From: an uncultured Lachnospiraceae bacterium
Lineage (GTDB): Bacteria > Bacillota > Clostridia > Lachnospirales > Lachnospiraceae
Assembly: GCA_902803625.1 (NCBI GenBank)
Contig: CADCQV010000100.1
Coordinates: 1-22,940 of the forward strand
Reading direction: 5' to 3'
Length of the DNA: 22,940 bases
Numbering within the stretch: the stretch's first letter is position 1; each line of letters opens with the position of its first letter. Shown here in pieces: positions 16,014 to 22,940 of this stretch. The notes below the pieces were generated by a model. The model made no database searches and was not told the DNA's origin. It saw only the letters and a list, made by a program, of their open reading frames with translations. A program made the position numbers and the translations under genes.

Positions 16014-16069
16014 TCGTCAGCTTAAATCTCAGGCGTAGTTTTGTAGGTATGTTTTTAGGGTAAAAAGAA

Positions 16070-18319
16070 ATGAAAATGAAATTAAAACCTGTTGTTAACC
16101 GTATTTTACAGATCATTGTAGTTTCACTACTGTCTATGGGTATTGATTATCTCATCATACTCTTATCACATGATGATTCAATCTGGCTCGGGAAATCCAT
16201 CCAGGTCGTGGCTTCCGTTATGTGCGGACCGGCAGTAGGTTTTTTCAGTACCTTTTTCAGCAGTGTTTTAACAGACTTTCTCATTTACCAAAGCTTTGAC
16301 TATAACTTTGTGGCTATAATAGAGGCAACATCAATGGCACTTATCGGTGTGATCTACCGAAGGCTTAGTAAGGATGAAGATGTATTCGGTGTCAGGGAGA
16401 TAGTGGTTTTCAATTTTATCCAGTTACTCGTTAATACAATGGTGATTTATTTGTCAACACCGCCCACTGCTGTTCTTTTTTTCGGAAATATTGTCAGGGA
16501 ATGGACAAGGGAAGAGTTATTACTTGAGGTGACAGCGCTGGGAAACAATGCATTTTCCGCCTGTGTTTCCGTTGCACTTATAGGCACGGTTTTACTGTCC
16601 GCCTGTATTGCCCTCAGAAAGGAATTTAAGGAGCAGGGTCATCTTCCCGAAGCTTTCCGCTCGCTCCTGAAAAGGAGCTTCATCAATACTGAGTACAGAA
16701 CCCGGGCCTTTGAATACTCAGTGGGCTTTGTTTTTGCCGTTGCACTGACAATGGTTGACGGAGTGGTTTCCGGCCACGTACTGGGTAATGACGCGCTGGC
16801 TGCAACCTCCATACTGTTCCCGCTTGTTTCCTTAAGTACCTTCATTTCCACTATCATAACCTCCGGGTGTTCAAATCTCTGTGCCATAGCCAAGGGAGAC
16901 AGTGATTATGAAAAGTCGAACCGGCTCTTTTCACTTGGTCTTTTTGCAACGATCTTTCTTGGGCTCTTGCAGACTGTGCTGTTCTACTTCACAGAGGATC
17001 TTTATTTATCATATTATGCCGCTGAAGGGGAGATCGGTGTTTTTGCAAGAGACTATTATAAGTTTTATGTTCTTGTGCCTCCGTTTATGGCTTTGTCGGT
17101 ATTTCTGGATGAAATGGTTTCTTCTGAAGGGGACGATATGCTTTCCTACGCCGGATATCTTACCTCCTTTGCAGTTAATGTCGGTGCTTCAATTGTCCTG
17201 TCAAATATAATGGGCATGGGAGGTCTTGCACTTGGTACACTGTTTAGTTATATCTTCTATCTTCTGGTCGTTTCTATCCATTTTCTTAAAAAAAGCAATA
17301 CATACAGGCTTCGCCTATGGTTCTCATTAAAGGATCTTTTGAGTTTTGCGCAGCATTCACTAAAAACCAATACCTCCGGTTTATGCCTGTCAATAGTGTC
17401 TGCTGCATTTACAAAAACGATCCTGCTTTTCTGGGGAAGCGGTTATCTCATTGCCAATACGGTACTATGTGCGATGCTTGAAATATATCAGATGATCAAA
17501 GGTCCTTCCGAGGCAGCAGAATATCTGATCGCTACCTATGCAGGTGAAAAAAACGGAGAGGGCGTAAAGACTCTGTTTGATGAAGCGCTTACAGTCTGTC
17601 TTTTTATCGGTAAGGCTGTATCGGTCCTTTTACTTTTGCTGCCGGATACGGTACTTATACTTTACGGCATCGAAGACTCTCCCTTGAGAGCGGAACTCAT
17701 CAAATGCATACGCTTTTGCTCCGTGGGGATAATCGCGGCTTCGGTAGGAGGCTTCCTCGGGGATTATTACGGGGACACGGGAAAGCCGTTTTGGTCCTGT
17801 ATGATGGTCGTATTCCGCACTGCCCTCTTTCCCATCCTGTTCTGTGTAACCTTCAGTCTGGACGGCGGTATTGTGGCCATGGGCCGGGGCATGCTCTTAG
17901 CCCAGATCTTTGCCGTTGCAATCTTTTACGGCTTTGTCTTTATCATAAAGGGTGGTGAAAGCATTCCATATATGATAGATGATCCCGACTGTGAAAAGGT
18001 AATGATGAATTCCTTTGATTATAATCCCGAAGAATATGAACGGATCAGCGGCTGGATAAATGAAAACCTGAAAAGCCACGGTATAGAAGAAAAAGAGATA
18101 GTTGAAGCTTTGGAGATCGTCCGTTCGCTGTTTAAGAAAACAGAGGAAAAAAGCGGTAAAAAAACAGTGCTTGGCGAGTGTGTCCTGAGGTTTATAGGAG
18201 ATACGGAGATCATTATAAAGGACAACGGGGAACTGTTTAAGCCTGATATTGAGGACGAACGCTACAGATATAACGTATTTATGTCCTGCAACAGTAACCA
18301 GATACGTTTGGCAGAATAA
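16070..18319 (+). CDS. Fused membrane protein: S-component-like domain, MATE transporter and degenerate HATPase-like tail
   Basis: 749 residues in one frame. About 1-190 is a small hydrophobic domain with five or six helices (CGPAVGFFSTFFSSVLTDFLI, then FGVREIVVFNFIQLLVN) that resembles ECF-transporter S-components or related sensor membrane domains. About 205-645 is a MATE-type transporter (MVDGVVSGHVLGNDALAA, IITSGCSNLCAIAKGD). About 650-749 is soluble and resembles an anti-sigma-type HATPase domain: the helix EKEIVEALEIVRSLFKK lacks the usual Asn of the N-box, while IKDNGELFKPD matches the ATP-lid D-x-G-x-x-F-D-P motif. It most likely exports or senses the NRPS product; the ATP-binding tail may be non-catalytic. 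The ATG is preceded by AGGG about ten bases upstream; another ATG lies two codons later. Confidence 0.82.
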   Translation: MKMKLKPVVNRILQIIVVSLLSMGIDYLIILLSHDDSIWLGKSIQVVASVMCGPAVGFFSTFFSSVLTDFLIYQSFDYNFVAIIEATSMALIGVIYRRLSKDEDVFGVREIVVFNFIQLLVNTMVIYLSTPPTAVLFFGNIVREWTREELLLEVTALGNNAFSACVSVALIGTVLLSACIALRKEFKEQGHLPEAFRSLLKRSFINTEYRTRAFEYSVGFVFAVALTMVDGVVSGHVLGNDALAATSILFPLVSLSTFISTIITSGCSNLCAIAKGDSDYEKSNRLFSLGLFATIFLGLLQTVLFYFTEDLYLSYYAAEGEIGVFARDYYKFYVLVPPFMALSVFLDEMVSSEGDDMLSYAGYLTSFAVNVGASIVLSNIMGMGGLALGTLFSYIFYLLVVSIHFLKKSNTYRLRLWFSLKDLLSFAQHSLKTNTSGLCLSIVSAAFTKTILLFWGSGYLIANTVLCAMLEIYQMIKGPSEAAEYLIATYAGEKNGEGVKTLFDEALTVCLFIGKAVSVLLLLLPDTVLILYGIEDSPLRAELIKCIRFCSVGIIAASVGGFLGDYYGDTGKPFWSCMMVVFRTALFPILFCVTFSLDGGIVAMGRGMLLAQIFAVAIFYGFVFIIKGGESIPYMIDDPDCEKVMMNSFDYNPEEYERISGWINENLKSHGIEEKEIVEALEIVRSLFKKTEEKSGKKTVLGECVLRFIGDTEIIIKDNGELFKPDIEDERYRYNVFMSCNSNQIRLAE

Positions 18320-18353
18320 GATAAGCCCTGTGACCGGAGGGTCGACGCCGCAA

Positions 18354-18405
18354 AAAAAGCGGTAAGTAATGGATTAATGAAAAGGAGCGGCATAGACAAG
18401 ATATG
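18354..18405 (+). repeat. Copy 2 of the inverted hydE/hydG junction duplication
   Basis: It reproduces the end of hydE (codons for S-G-K and TAA), the GGAGCGG ribosome-binding region and the spacer up to the ATG, here serving the amidohydrolase. Compared with 6613-6663 (minus strand) it has one extra A and two substitutions just before the start codon. Similarity stops at the ATG and, upstream, in the A-run, so only the translation-initiation region was copied. Confidence 0.9.
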
Positions 18406-20067
18406 AAAGCAGACTTGATCATTAAGAATGCAAAAATCTTTACATCAGACCGGAACAGGCTGTCAGCAACGGCTCTTGTAGTGAAAGACGGCAAATTTGC
18501 CTATGTGGGTGATGAGTCAGGTCTTTCATCCTATGAGGGAGAGGTTACGGATCTTGGAGGCAGGTTTATCATGCCTGCTATCATTGACAGTCATGTCCAC
18601 GTAACCCTGGGTGCCGGATTTGAGTATACGTATCTGGGTGCGCCAATCCAATGCGGCAGCAAAAAGGAAGCCCTGGATTATATTTCAGAAGCAGTAAGAA
18701 GCGATCCGGGGCAGGAGCGTTACCGCTTTATGCTGGACAGGGGGCTTCTATGCGGTGAAGATATTTCAAAGGAGGAGCTTGACCAAATCTGTCCGGACAG
18801 TGAGCTTCTGATCCTCGAAGAAGAGGGCCACAGCGTATGGGTAAATTCCCGGATCCTTTTACGGCATAATATTCGAGATGACACACCGGATCCTGTGCCG
18901 GGACTTGACTTCTATGTCCGACGGGACGCTCATCTTTCAGGGAATGTATTTGAAGCCGCATTAATGCCTTTCCTTCTTGATGATATAGAAAAGCTGACAG
19001 ATGAAGAGATTGACGAAGCGGTCAGGCGCTGGATCGGTTATTCCGTAGAGAATGGTGTATGTGCTGTTTTTGACGCCGGTATCCCCGAGGGGAACAGATT
19101 TCATGAGCGGGTCTACTCTATTCTGCGGGATATGGACAGACAGGGGAAGCTGCCGGTCTTTATAGACGGATGCTATGTGGTGACGAGAAAGGAACAGGTT
19201 CCGGAGGCTCTTAGAGAGCTTAGGCGTATGAAGAAAGAGTTTAACACAGAGCATCTGAAGGTTCATACCTTAAAGATCTTTATGGATGGCACATTGAGGA
19301 TCGAAACCGCAGCCCTGGTCACACCCTACGAAGACACGGGAACGACGGGAACTACAGCCTTCAATAAATATGAGATCGCTGAACTCTTAAAAACCCTTAA
19401 TGAGGATGGACTGGATCTTCATCTGCATACCGTCGGAGAAGCTGCGTCCCGCGCGGTACTTGACGGTGTGGAGACAGCAAGGAAAGAGCTTCAGGATGAC
19501 TTTAAGGTGCATGTTACCTGTGCCCATCTGGAGATTCAGGATGACGCAGATCTTGAACGTTTTGCAAAGCTTAATGTCACCGCTGATTTCACACCCTGCT
19601 GGCACGCCGGAAACATAGGCGGGGATCCGGGTGTGATATGGAGCAAACTCCTTGGCAGGAAACGTGCGGAATCCATGTACCGCTGCAAAACTCTCTGGGA
19701 CAGCGGTGCCCTCGTAACCTGGTCAAGCGACGAGATAATTTATGATGATTTCACCACCTGGAATCCGTATTTTGGCATGGAGGTCGGAATGACGCGCCAG
19801 ATTACCGAAAAGACCCGGGCTAATGAGTGGAACAGAACAAATGCGGCCTTTCCTCCGGCCAGTGAGAAAATGAACATAGAAGAAATGATACTGGGCTATA
19901 CCATAAACGGCGCAAAACAGCTTGGTATTGAGGCCTCTAAGGGTTCCATCGAGGCCGGAAAGGATGCGGACTTTCTCATATTTGACAAAGATCTCCTCTC
20001 GGCAGAGCATGAGGGATTCAGTTTCAACAGACCGGCGGCTGTATATTTTGGCGGGGTGTCTAAATAA
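18403..20067 (+). CDS. YtcJ-type metal-dependent amidohydrolase (amidohydrolase family 3)
   Basis: 554 residues, normal for this family, which cleaves amide, N-formyl or related C-N bonds in small molecules. Metal and active-site positions are visible: SHVHV (H64, H66), KIFMDG (K291, the usual bridging lysine position), LHLHTVGE (H340, H342), CAHLE (H375) and WSSDE (D443). The N-terminal small beta domain (LIIKNAKIFTSD) and C-terminal GSIEAGKDADFLIFD are typical. No signal peptide, so cytoplasmic. The substrate is unknown; position after the NRPS and transporter genes suggests processing or resistance for that product, but the 83-bp gap and borrowed leader mean it may have been added later. 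Translation starts at the ATG aligned with that of hydG in the duplication. Confidence 0.88.
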   Translation: MKADLIIKNAKIFTSDRNRLSATALVVKDGKFAYVGDESGLSSYEGEVTDLGGRFIMPAIIDSHVHVTLGAGFEYTYLGAPIQCGSKKEALDYISEAVRSDPGQERYRFMLDRGLLCGEDISKEELDQICPDSELLILEEEGHSVWVNSRILLRHNIRDDTPDPVPGLDFYVRRDAHLSGNVFEAALMPFLLDDIEKLTDEEIDEAVRRWIGYSVENGVCAVFDAGIPEGNRFHERVYSILRDMDRQGKLPVFIDGCYVVTRKEQVPEALRELRRMKKEFNTEHLKVHTLKIFMDGTLRIETAALVTPYEDTGTTGTTAFNKYEIAELLKTLNEDGLDLHLHTVGEAASRAVLDGVETARKELQDDFKVHVTCAHLEIQDDADLERFAKLNVTADFTPCWHAGNIGGDPGVIWSKLLGRKRAESMYRCKTLWDSGALVTWSSDEIIYDDFTTWNPYFGMEVGMTRQITEKTRANEWNRTNAAFPPASEKMNIEEMILGYTINGAKQLGIEASKGSIEAGKDADFLIFDKDLLSAEHEGFSFNRPAAVYFGGVSK

Positions 20068-20099
20068 GCTTCCCGTTATTCTGAAAAGCTACGTTTTTC

Positions 20100-21089
20100 T
20101 TACTTTCCGAGGCCTCTTTCGTGGCCTCCCCGGCGGTTTGCGGCAGCCTCGTTTCCGGCAAGGATATCATTAACTATCTGCATCCTCATGCCTGCATCGA
20201 TAAAATCACAGTGCTTGCAGAAGGGGTAATTCTGTCTTCCCTCAGCGATCTTCCTTCTGGCCTCCATAAGCTCCGGTGCCACCCAGGCTTCCTTTAAGGG
20301 AACCTCATTTAAATCCGCGTAATTCGTGACCTCAAAATTATCACAGCAGCAAAGTCCCATATGGCCGTTTGGAGTGATCCACATATCCGTAAAGGGAAGA
20401 AGGCAGCTCTCCTTCACCACCTTCTCAGTTGACTTTTTATTCGGTGCCGATCCTGCCCTGTTCGTAAGTACCTCCTGCAGATATCTCATCTGGATAAGTA
20501 TATCCACATCCTCAAATTCCTCCGGATGCATCGTTACATATTCGTATATCCTCTGGATATTTTTATGGAGCTTCATCTCCAGAGAATAATTGTTGATGAT
20601 AAGCTGGTCAATGTAAGGCTGTACTGCCTTCACAGTGTCAAGGTTAAGTAAAAGCCCGTTTGTGGACATAAAGATATAGCTTTCCTTAAGCTTTTCCCTG
20701 GCGTACTTATGACGTTCTATTATCTTCTTATCAAGCAGAGGCTCATTATTCCCGTATAGGGTGAGATGCCCCCTGTAATTCCAGTCGGCAAGTTGATCGA
20801 TAATAGATTTATACAGCTCATCCGTCATTTCCATAAACGGGCGCTTCTCCGCGTGGATATTGGCTGTGCAGAAGGCACAGGTAGAATTGCAGCGGTTTAT
20901 GGTTTCGATATTTACCACATTCGGCTTCGGGGTTTCCTCTGCATTTAAGAAATATTCACAGTACTTTTTCTGAGCCTTGCCTCTGGTCATAAACTGCAGC
21001 TTGAGGTATGCGCTGCTCGCAAGATTCGGAAGGTACTTTCTCGCATTCCACCCGAGCCTTCCCAGAAAATTATTTATCTTTATCGGCAT
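20100..21089 (-). CDS. Radical SAM protein with SPASM-type C-terminal cluster domain
   Basis: 329 residues. The radical SAM motif is C67-NST-C71-AF-C74, followed by the GNNEPLLD segment that takes the place of the usual GGEP motif. The C-terminal region is cysteine-rich (MGLCCCDN and FCKHCDFIDAG), typical of SPASM or twitch auxiliary-cluster domains. Such proteins modify peptides, sugars or cofactors; nothing here defines the substrate. The start codon overlaps the upstream nucleotidyltransferase gene by 20 bp, so the two are translationally coupled and probably act together. A GGGGG lies ten bases before the ATG. There is no small precursor peptide gene visible beside it, so a RiPP role is not supported. 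Confidence 0.88.
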   Translation of the reverse strand: MPIKINNFLGRLGWNARKYLPNLASSAYLKLQFMTRGKAQKKYCEYFLNAEETPKPNVVNIETINRCNSTCAFCTANIHAEKRPFMEMTDELYKSIIDQLADWNYRGHLTLYGNNEPLLDKKIIERHKYAREKLKESYIFMSTNGLLLNLDTVKAVQPYIDQLIINNYSLEMKLHKNIQRIYEYVTMHPEEFEDVDILIQMRYLQEVLTNRAGSAPNKKSTEKVVKESCLLPFTDMWITPNGHMGLCCCDNFEVTNYADLNEVPLKEAWVAPELMEARRKIAEGRQNYPFCKHCDFIDAGMRMQIVNDILAGNEAAANRRGGHERGLGK

Positions 21090-21828
21090 TTTTCAAAATC
21101 CCCCTTGTCATCTCATATTCTTCCGGAGTTCCGAAGGACAGGAATTCATCTGTCGGGAACTCACCGATCTTTTTTCCTTCCTCTGTCATCAGATTATAGA
21201 TACCGCTCATAAAATACTCATTGTAGGGGCAGTTATCCATGTATTTTTCAGCATAGCTTAAAAACAGCTCCTTATTGCGGAAGCCGTAGGCGCCGCAGAC
21301 AGCCCGGTTACTTATAACTTCCTTTTCCCTGGTCTCAGTGACAAAGCCATTTTCATCGGTCTTTACATAGCTGAAGCGGGGCTCGCTGTTCTCAAATGTC
21401 ACAAGCCAGCCGTCCAGCTCACCGTTTTTGTAGTCTGAACCTCCTGCTGCCCCGTCTGCATAGGCGTATAGCTTCTCCGAACAAAACATAAGATCGCAGT
21501 CGCAAAAAATAAGGGGCAGATCATTATTTACGGCCTCAGCGCCTCTTTTGCAGGTCAGCACCGCGCCGTTCAGCACGTGGTCAAGGACGACTATCCCGGC
21601 ATCGGGGGCATATTTAAGCACAGCCTTATCTATAGCGAATCTTTCGATATGATCCTTCAATACTACAAAGGTGATGCTTTCCACCTTACAGTGCTTTAAA
21701 ATGGAATCCGCCGCGTATTCAAAAAAATGGCGCCCGTTAAGGTCGATAAGGGGCTTCGGGCTCTCGTAGCCGAGATTTGCAAAGCGCGTTCCCGCCCCGC
21801 CCATAGGCATTACAAGATTGATAGACAT
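21070..21828 (-). CDS. Sugar-phosphate nucleotidyltransferase-like protein
   Basis: About 252 residues with the nucleotidyltransferase signature at the N-terminus, VMPMGGAGTRFANLGYESPK (G10-G-A-G13-T-R15-F ... P24-K-P), and an FCDCDLMF acidic segment at the position of the catalytic Asp. Enzymes of this kind activate a sugar or choline phosphate with CTP, UTP or GTP, often for surface polysaccharide. The specific substrate is unknown. The start at 21828 is preferred because AGAGGG lies seven bases upstream; a start 12 codons earlier has no such site and would sit in the structured tRNA leader. It is co-transcribed with the radical SAM gene (20-bp overlap). The -35 of the divergent tRNA promoter overlaps its start codon. 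Confidence 0.85.
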   Translation of the reverse strand: MSINLVMPMGGAGTRFANLGYESPKPLIDLNGRHFFEYAADSILKHCKVESITFVVLKDHIERFAIDKAVLKYAPDAGIVVLDHVLNGAVLTCKRGAEAVNNDLPLIFCDCDLMFCSEKLYAYADGAAGGSDYKNGELDGWLVTFENSEPRFSYVKTDENGFVTETREKEVISNRAVCGAYGFRNKELFLSYAEKYMDNCPYNEYFMSGIYNLMTEEGKKIGEFPTDEFLSFGTPEEYEMTRGILKNADKDK

Positions 21829-21850
21829 TATTTTCCCTCTATGATATAAT
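21822..21850 (+). promoter_or_regulatory. Strong promoter for tRNA-Leu
   Basis: TAGACA (21822-21827, five of six to consensus), a 17-bp spacer, and a perfect TATAAT (21845-21850). It points toward the tRNA, which begins about 130 bases downstream. The -35 box covers the start codon of the divergent nucleotidyltransferase gene, so the two initiation regions overlap. Confidence 0.7.
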
Positions 21851-21858
21851 CTTTCATT

Positions 21859-21979
21859 GATCACTCCGTGATCTATTGTCGTAGATCACTTCGTGATCTA
21901 CTCTCGGGTTGCACCCGCATGTTTAATCGGCTTCGCCGATGCGGGTGCGCAGGTCGTAGATTGCTTCGCAATCAACGAC
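21859..21979. repeat. Chain of four palindromes with TTC or TCC loops in the tRNA leader
   Basis: GATCAC-TCC-GTGATC (21859-21873); GTAGATCAC-TTC-GTGATCTAC (21881-21901); GCACCCGCAT...ATGCGGGTGC (21911-21948) enclosing TCGGC-TTC-GCCGA; and GTCGT..GATTGC-TTC-GCAATC..ACGAC (21953-21979). All arms are perfect. They fill the space between the plus-strand promoter and the tRNA, and would be transcribed as a highly structured 5' leader. They look like intergenic palindromic repeats, possibly of repeated origin. Confidence 0.75.
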
Positions 21980-21983
21980 ATAT

Positions 21984-22066
21984 GCCGGTGTGTCGGAATG
22001 GCAGACGAGGAGGACTCAAAATCCTTTGGTGGCAACACCGTGCGGGTTCAAGTCCCGCCACCGGCA
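21984..22066 (+). tRNA. tRNA-Leu (anticodon CAA)
   Basis: Acceptor arms GCCGGTG (21984-21990) and CACCGGC (22059-22065) pair perfectly, followed by discriminator A. The anticodon stem AGGA/TCCT encloses loop CTCAAAA, giving anticodon CAA, which reads UUG. A long variable arm (TTGGTGGCAACACCG) marks a class II tRNA, and the T-arm GCGGG-TTCAAGT-CCCGC is intact. The 3' CCA is not encoded. It is the last gene on the plus strand and converges on the purine gene, with no clear terminator hairpin between. Confidence 0.95.
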
Positions 22067-22112
22067 GTTATTTATTGTCTATTACAGGCTTCTTTCCGTC
22101 CAGTCTCTCTTT

Positions 22113-22940
22113 TCAGTGGTGGAATAGCCTTAGACCCGTGAAATACATCACCATCCCGTATTTATCCGCTGTTTCAATCACATTATCGTCCCTTATGGAA
22201 CCGCCGGGCTGAGCAATATACTTTACACCGCTTTTTTTTGCCCTTTCCACGTTGTCGCCAAAGGGAAAGAAAGCATCGGAACCAAGTGCCACATCCGTAT
22301 TCTTATCGAGCCAGCTTCTCTTATCCTCTTCAGTGAAAACCTCAGGCTTTGTCTTAAAAATCCTCTGCCAGCTTCCGTCACGGAGGACATCCCCGTATTC
22401 GTTCCCGATATAAATATCTATTGCATTATCCCTGTCGGCCCGTCTTATCTCATCAAGGAAGGGAAGACCCAGAACCTGAGGGCTCTGACGCAGAAACCAG
22501 TTATCTGCCTTCTGCCCCGCAAGGCGTGTACAGTGTATCCTTGACTGCTGTCCCGCTCCTATCCCTATTGCCTGACCGCCTTTAGCATAAGCTACGGAAT
22601 TACTCTGTGTATACTTGAGAACAATAAGGGAGATCATAAGATCCCGCTTTGCACTGTCGGGGATATCCTTATTCTTCGTGACTATATCCCCAAGAAAGCC
22701 TTCATCGATAAGTGCGTTATTTCTACCCTGTTCAAAGGTCACGCCAAAGACCTGCTTCCTTTCCTTTTCCTCAGGAACATAATCCGGCTCCATCTTCAAT
22801 ACACAGTAGTTTCCCTTTTTCTTTTCCTTTAGTATTTCCAGTGCTTCATCCTCATACCCGGGGGCGATGATACCGTCAGACACCTCTCTCTTTATGAGCT
22901 TCGCTGTATCTCTGTCACATACATCCGATAAAGCGATAAA
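22113..22940 (-). CDS. purH: AICAR transformylase (phosphoribosylaminoimidazolecarboxamide formyltransferase), 5' end cut by the window
   Basis: The visible 275 residues are the C-terminal part of AICAR transformylase, which formylates AICAR with 10-formyl-tetrahydrofolate in purine synthesis. The frame stays open to the window edge (FIALSDVCDRDTAKLIK, then REVSDGIIAPGYEDEALEI), so the GTG at 22883 is internal and not a start. Motifs include KYTQSNSVAYAKGGQAIGIG, which carries the catalytic lysine of KxTQSNSV, then GQQSRIHCTRLA and SDAFFPF. The C-terminus YGMVMYFTGLRLFHH is the usual end. Whether an IMP cyclohydrolase domain is fused at the N-terminus cannot be seen; clostridia often have the transformylase as a separate protein. 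Confidence 0.92.
   Translation of the reverse strand, partial: FIALSDVCDRDTAKLIKREVSDGIIAPGYEDEALEILKEKKKGNYCVLKMEPDYVPEEKERKQVFGVTFEQGRNNALIDEGFLGDIVTKNKDIPDSAKRDLMISLIVLKYTQSNSVAYAKGGQAIGIGAGQQSRIHCTRLAGQKADNWFLRQSPQVLGLPFLDEIRRADRDNAIDIYIGNEYGDVLRDGSWQRIFKTKPEVFTEEDKRSWLDKNTDVALGSDAFFPFGDNVERAKKSGVKYIAQPGGSIRDDNVIETADKYGMVMYFTGLRLFHH

Noticed and set aside
20068..20099. Bidirectional terminator between the amidohydrolase and the radical SAM gene
   Set aside because: GAAAAGCTACGTTTTTC can form only a short AT-rich stem; too weak to call.
20100..21089. RiPP maturation system around the SPASM radical SAM protein
   Set aside because: No small precursor peptide gene, peptide-binding domain or protease is visible beside it.
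21859..21979. CRISPR array
   Set aside because: The palindromes differ in sequence and length and have no regular spacers; they are separate hairpins.
22113..22883. Taking the GTG at 22883 as the start of the purine gene
   Set aside because: The frame continues to the window edge with conserved AICAR transformylase sequence, so the GTG is an internal valine.

Overview
The window looks like a chromosomal segment of a strictly anaerobic, probably motile Firmicute of the Clostridia, most likely a Lachnospiraceae-type bacterium. The reasons are the [FeFe]-hydrogenase maturation genes hydE, hydG and hydF, strong GGAGG ribosome binding sites, the clostridial style of MATE and NRPS proteins, a SigD-type promoter, and a tRNA without encoded CCA. 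The genus assignment is inference; no 16S gene is present.

Layout, left to right. (1) 1-3.6 kb, minus strand: a 2-isopropylmalate synthase with an AraC-type DNA-binding domain fused to its C-terminus, with a dyad-rich leader, then a MATE transporter. (2) 3.6-3.93 kb: a repeat-derived intergenic region, including an imperfect long inverted repeat that encodes the last codons of hydF. (3) 3.9-9.7 kb, minus strand: a compact operon of a soluble chemoreceptor fused to an H-cluster-type hydrogenase domain, followed by hydE, hydG and hydF. This reads as a hydrogen or redox sensor together with the enzymes that build its cofactor; no catalytic hydrogenase is visible. (4) 9.8-11.1 kb, minus: an EF-hand-like protein of unknown function behind a near-consensus SigD promoter. 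(5) 11.15-12.5 kb, minus: a homospermidine-synthase-like Rossmann protein. (6) 12.5-13.07 kb: a divergent intergenic region holding a decayed IS110-type transposase. (7) 13.07-20.07 kb, plus strand: an A-T-C NRPS without a release domain, a large fused MATE transporter, and a YtcJ-type amidohydrolase; together they look like a small specialised-metabolite locus. (8) 20.1-21.8 kb, minus: a radical SAM/SPASM protein overlapping a sugar-nucleotidyltransferase-like protein. (9) 21.85-22.07 kb, plus: tRNA-Leu(CAA) behind a chain of hairpins. (10) The right edge cuts a purine biosynthesis gene (AICAR transformylase).

The most unusual points are the LeuA-AraC fusion (a possible leucine-sensing enzyme that is also a transcription factor); the hydrogenase-chemoreceptor made in one operon with its maturases; an approximately 51-bp inverted duplication that places the hydE stop/hydG ribosome-binding region in front of the amidohydrolase 11.7 kb away; a hydE whose conserved N-terminus has no standard start codon; and the A-T-C NRPS divergent from a polyamine-synthase-like gene, which suggests a possible acyl-polyamine product. 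The last idea is a hypothesis only.
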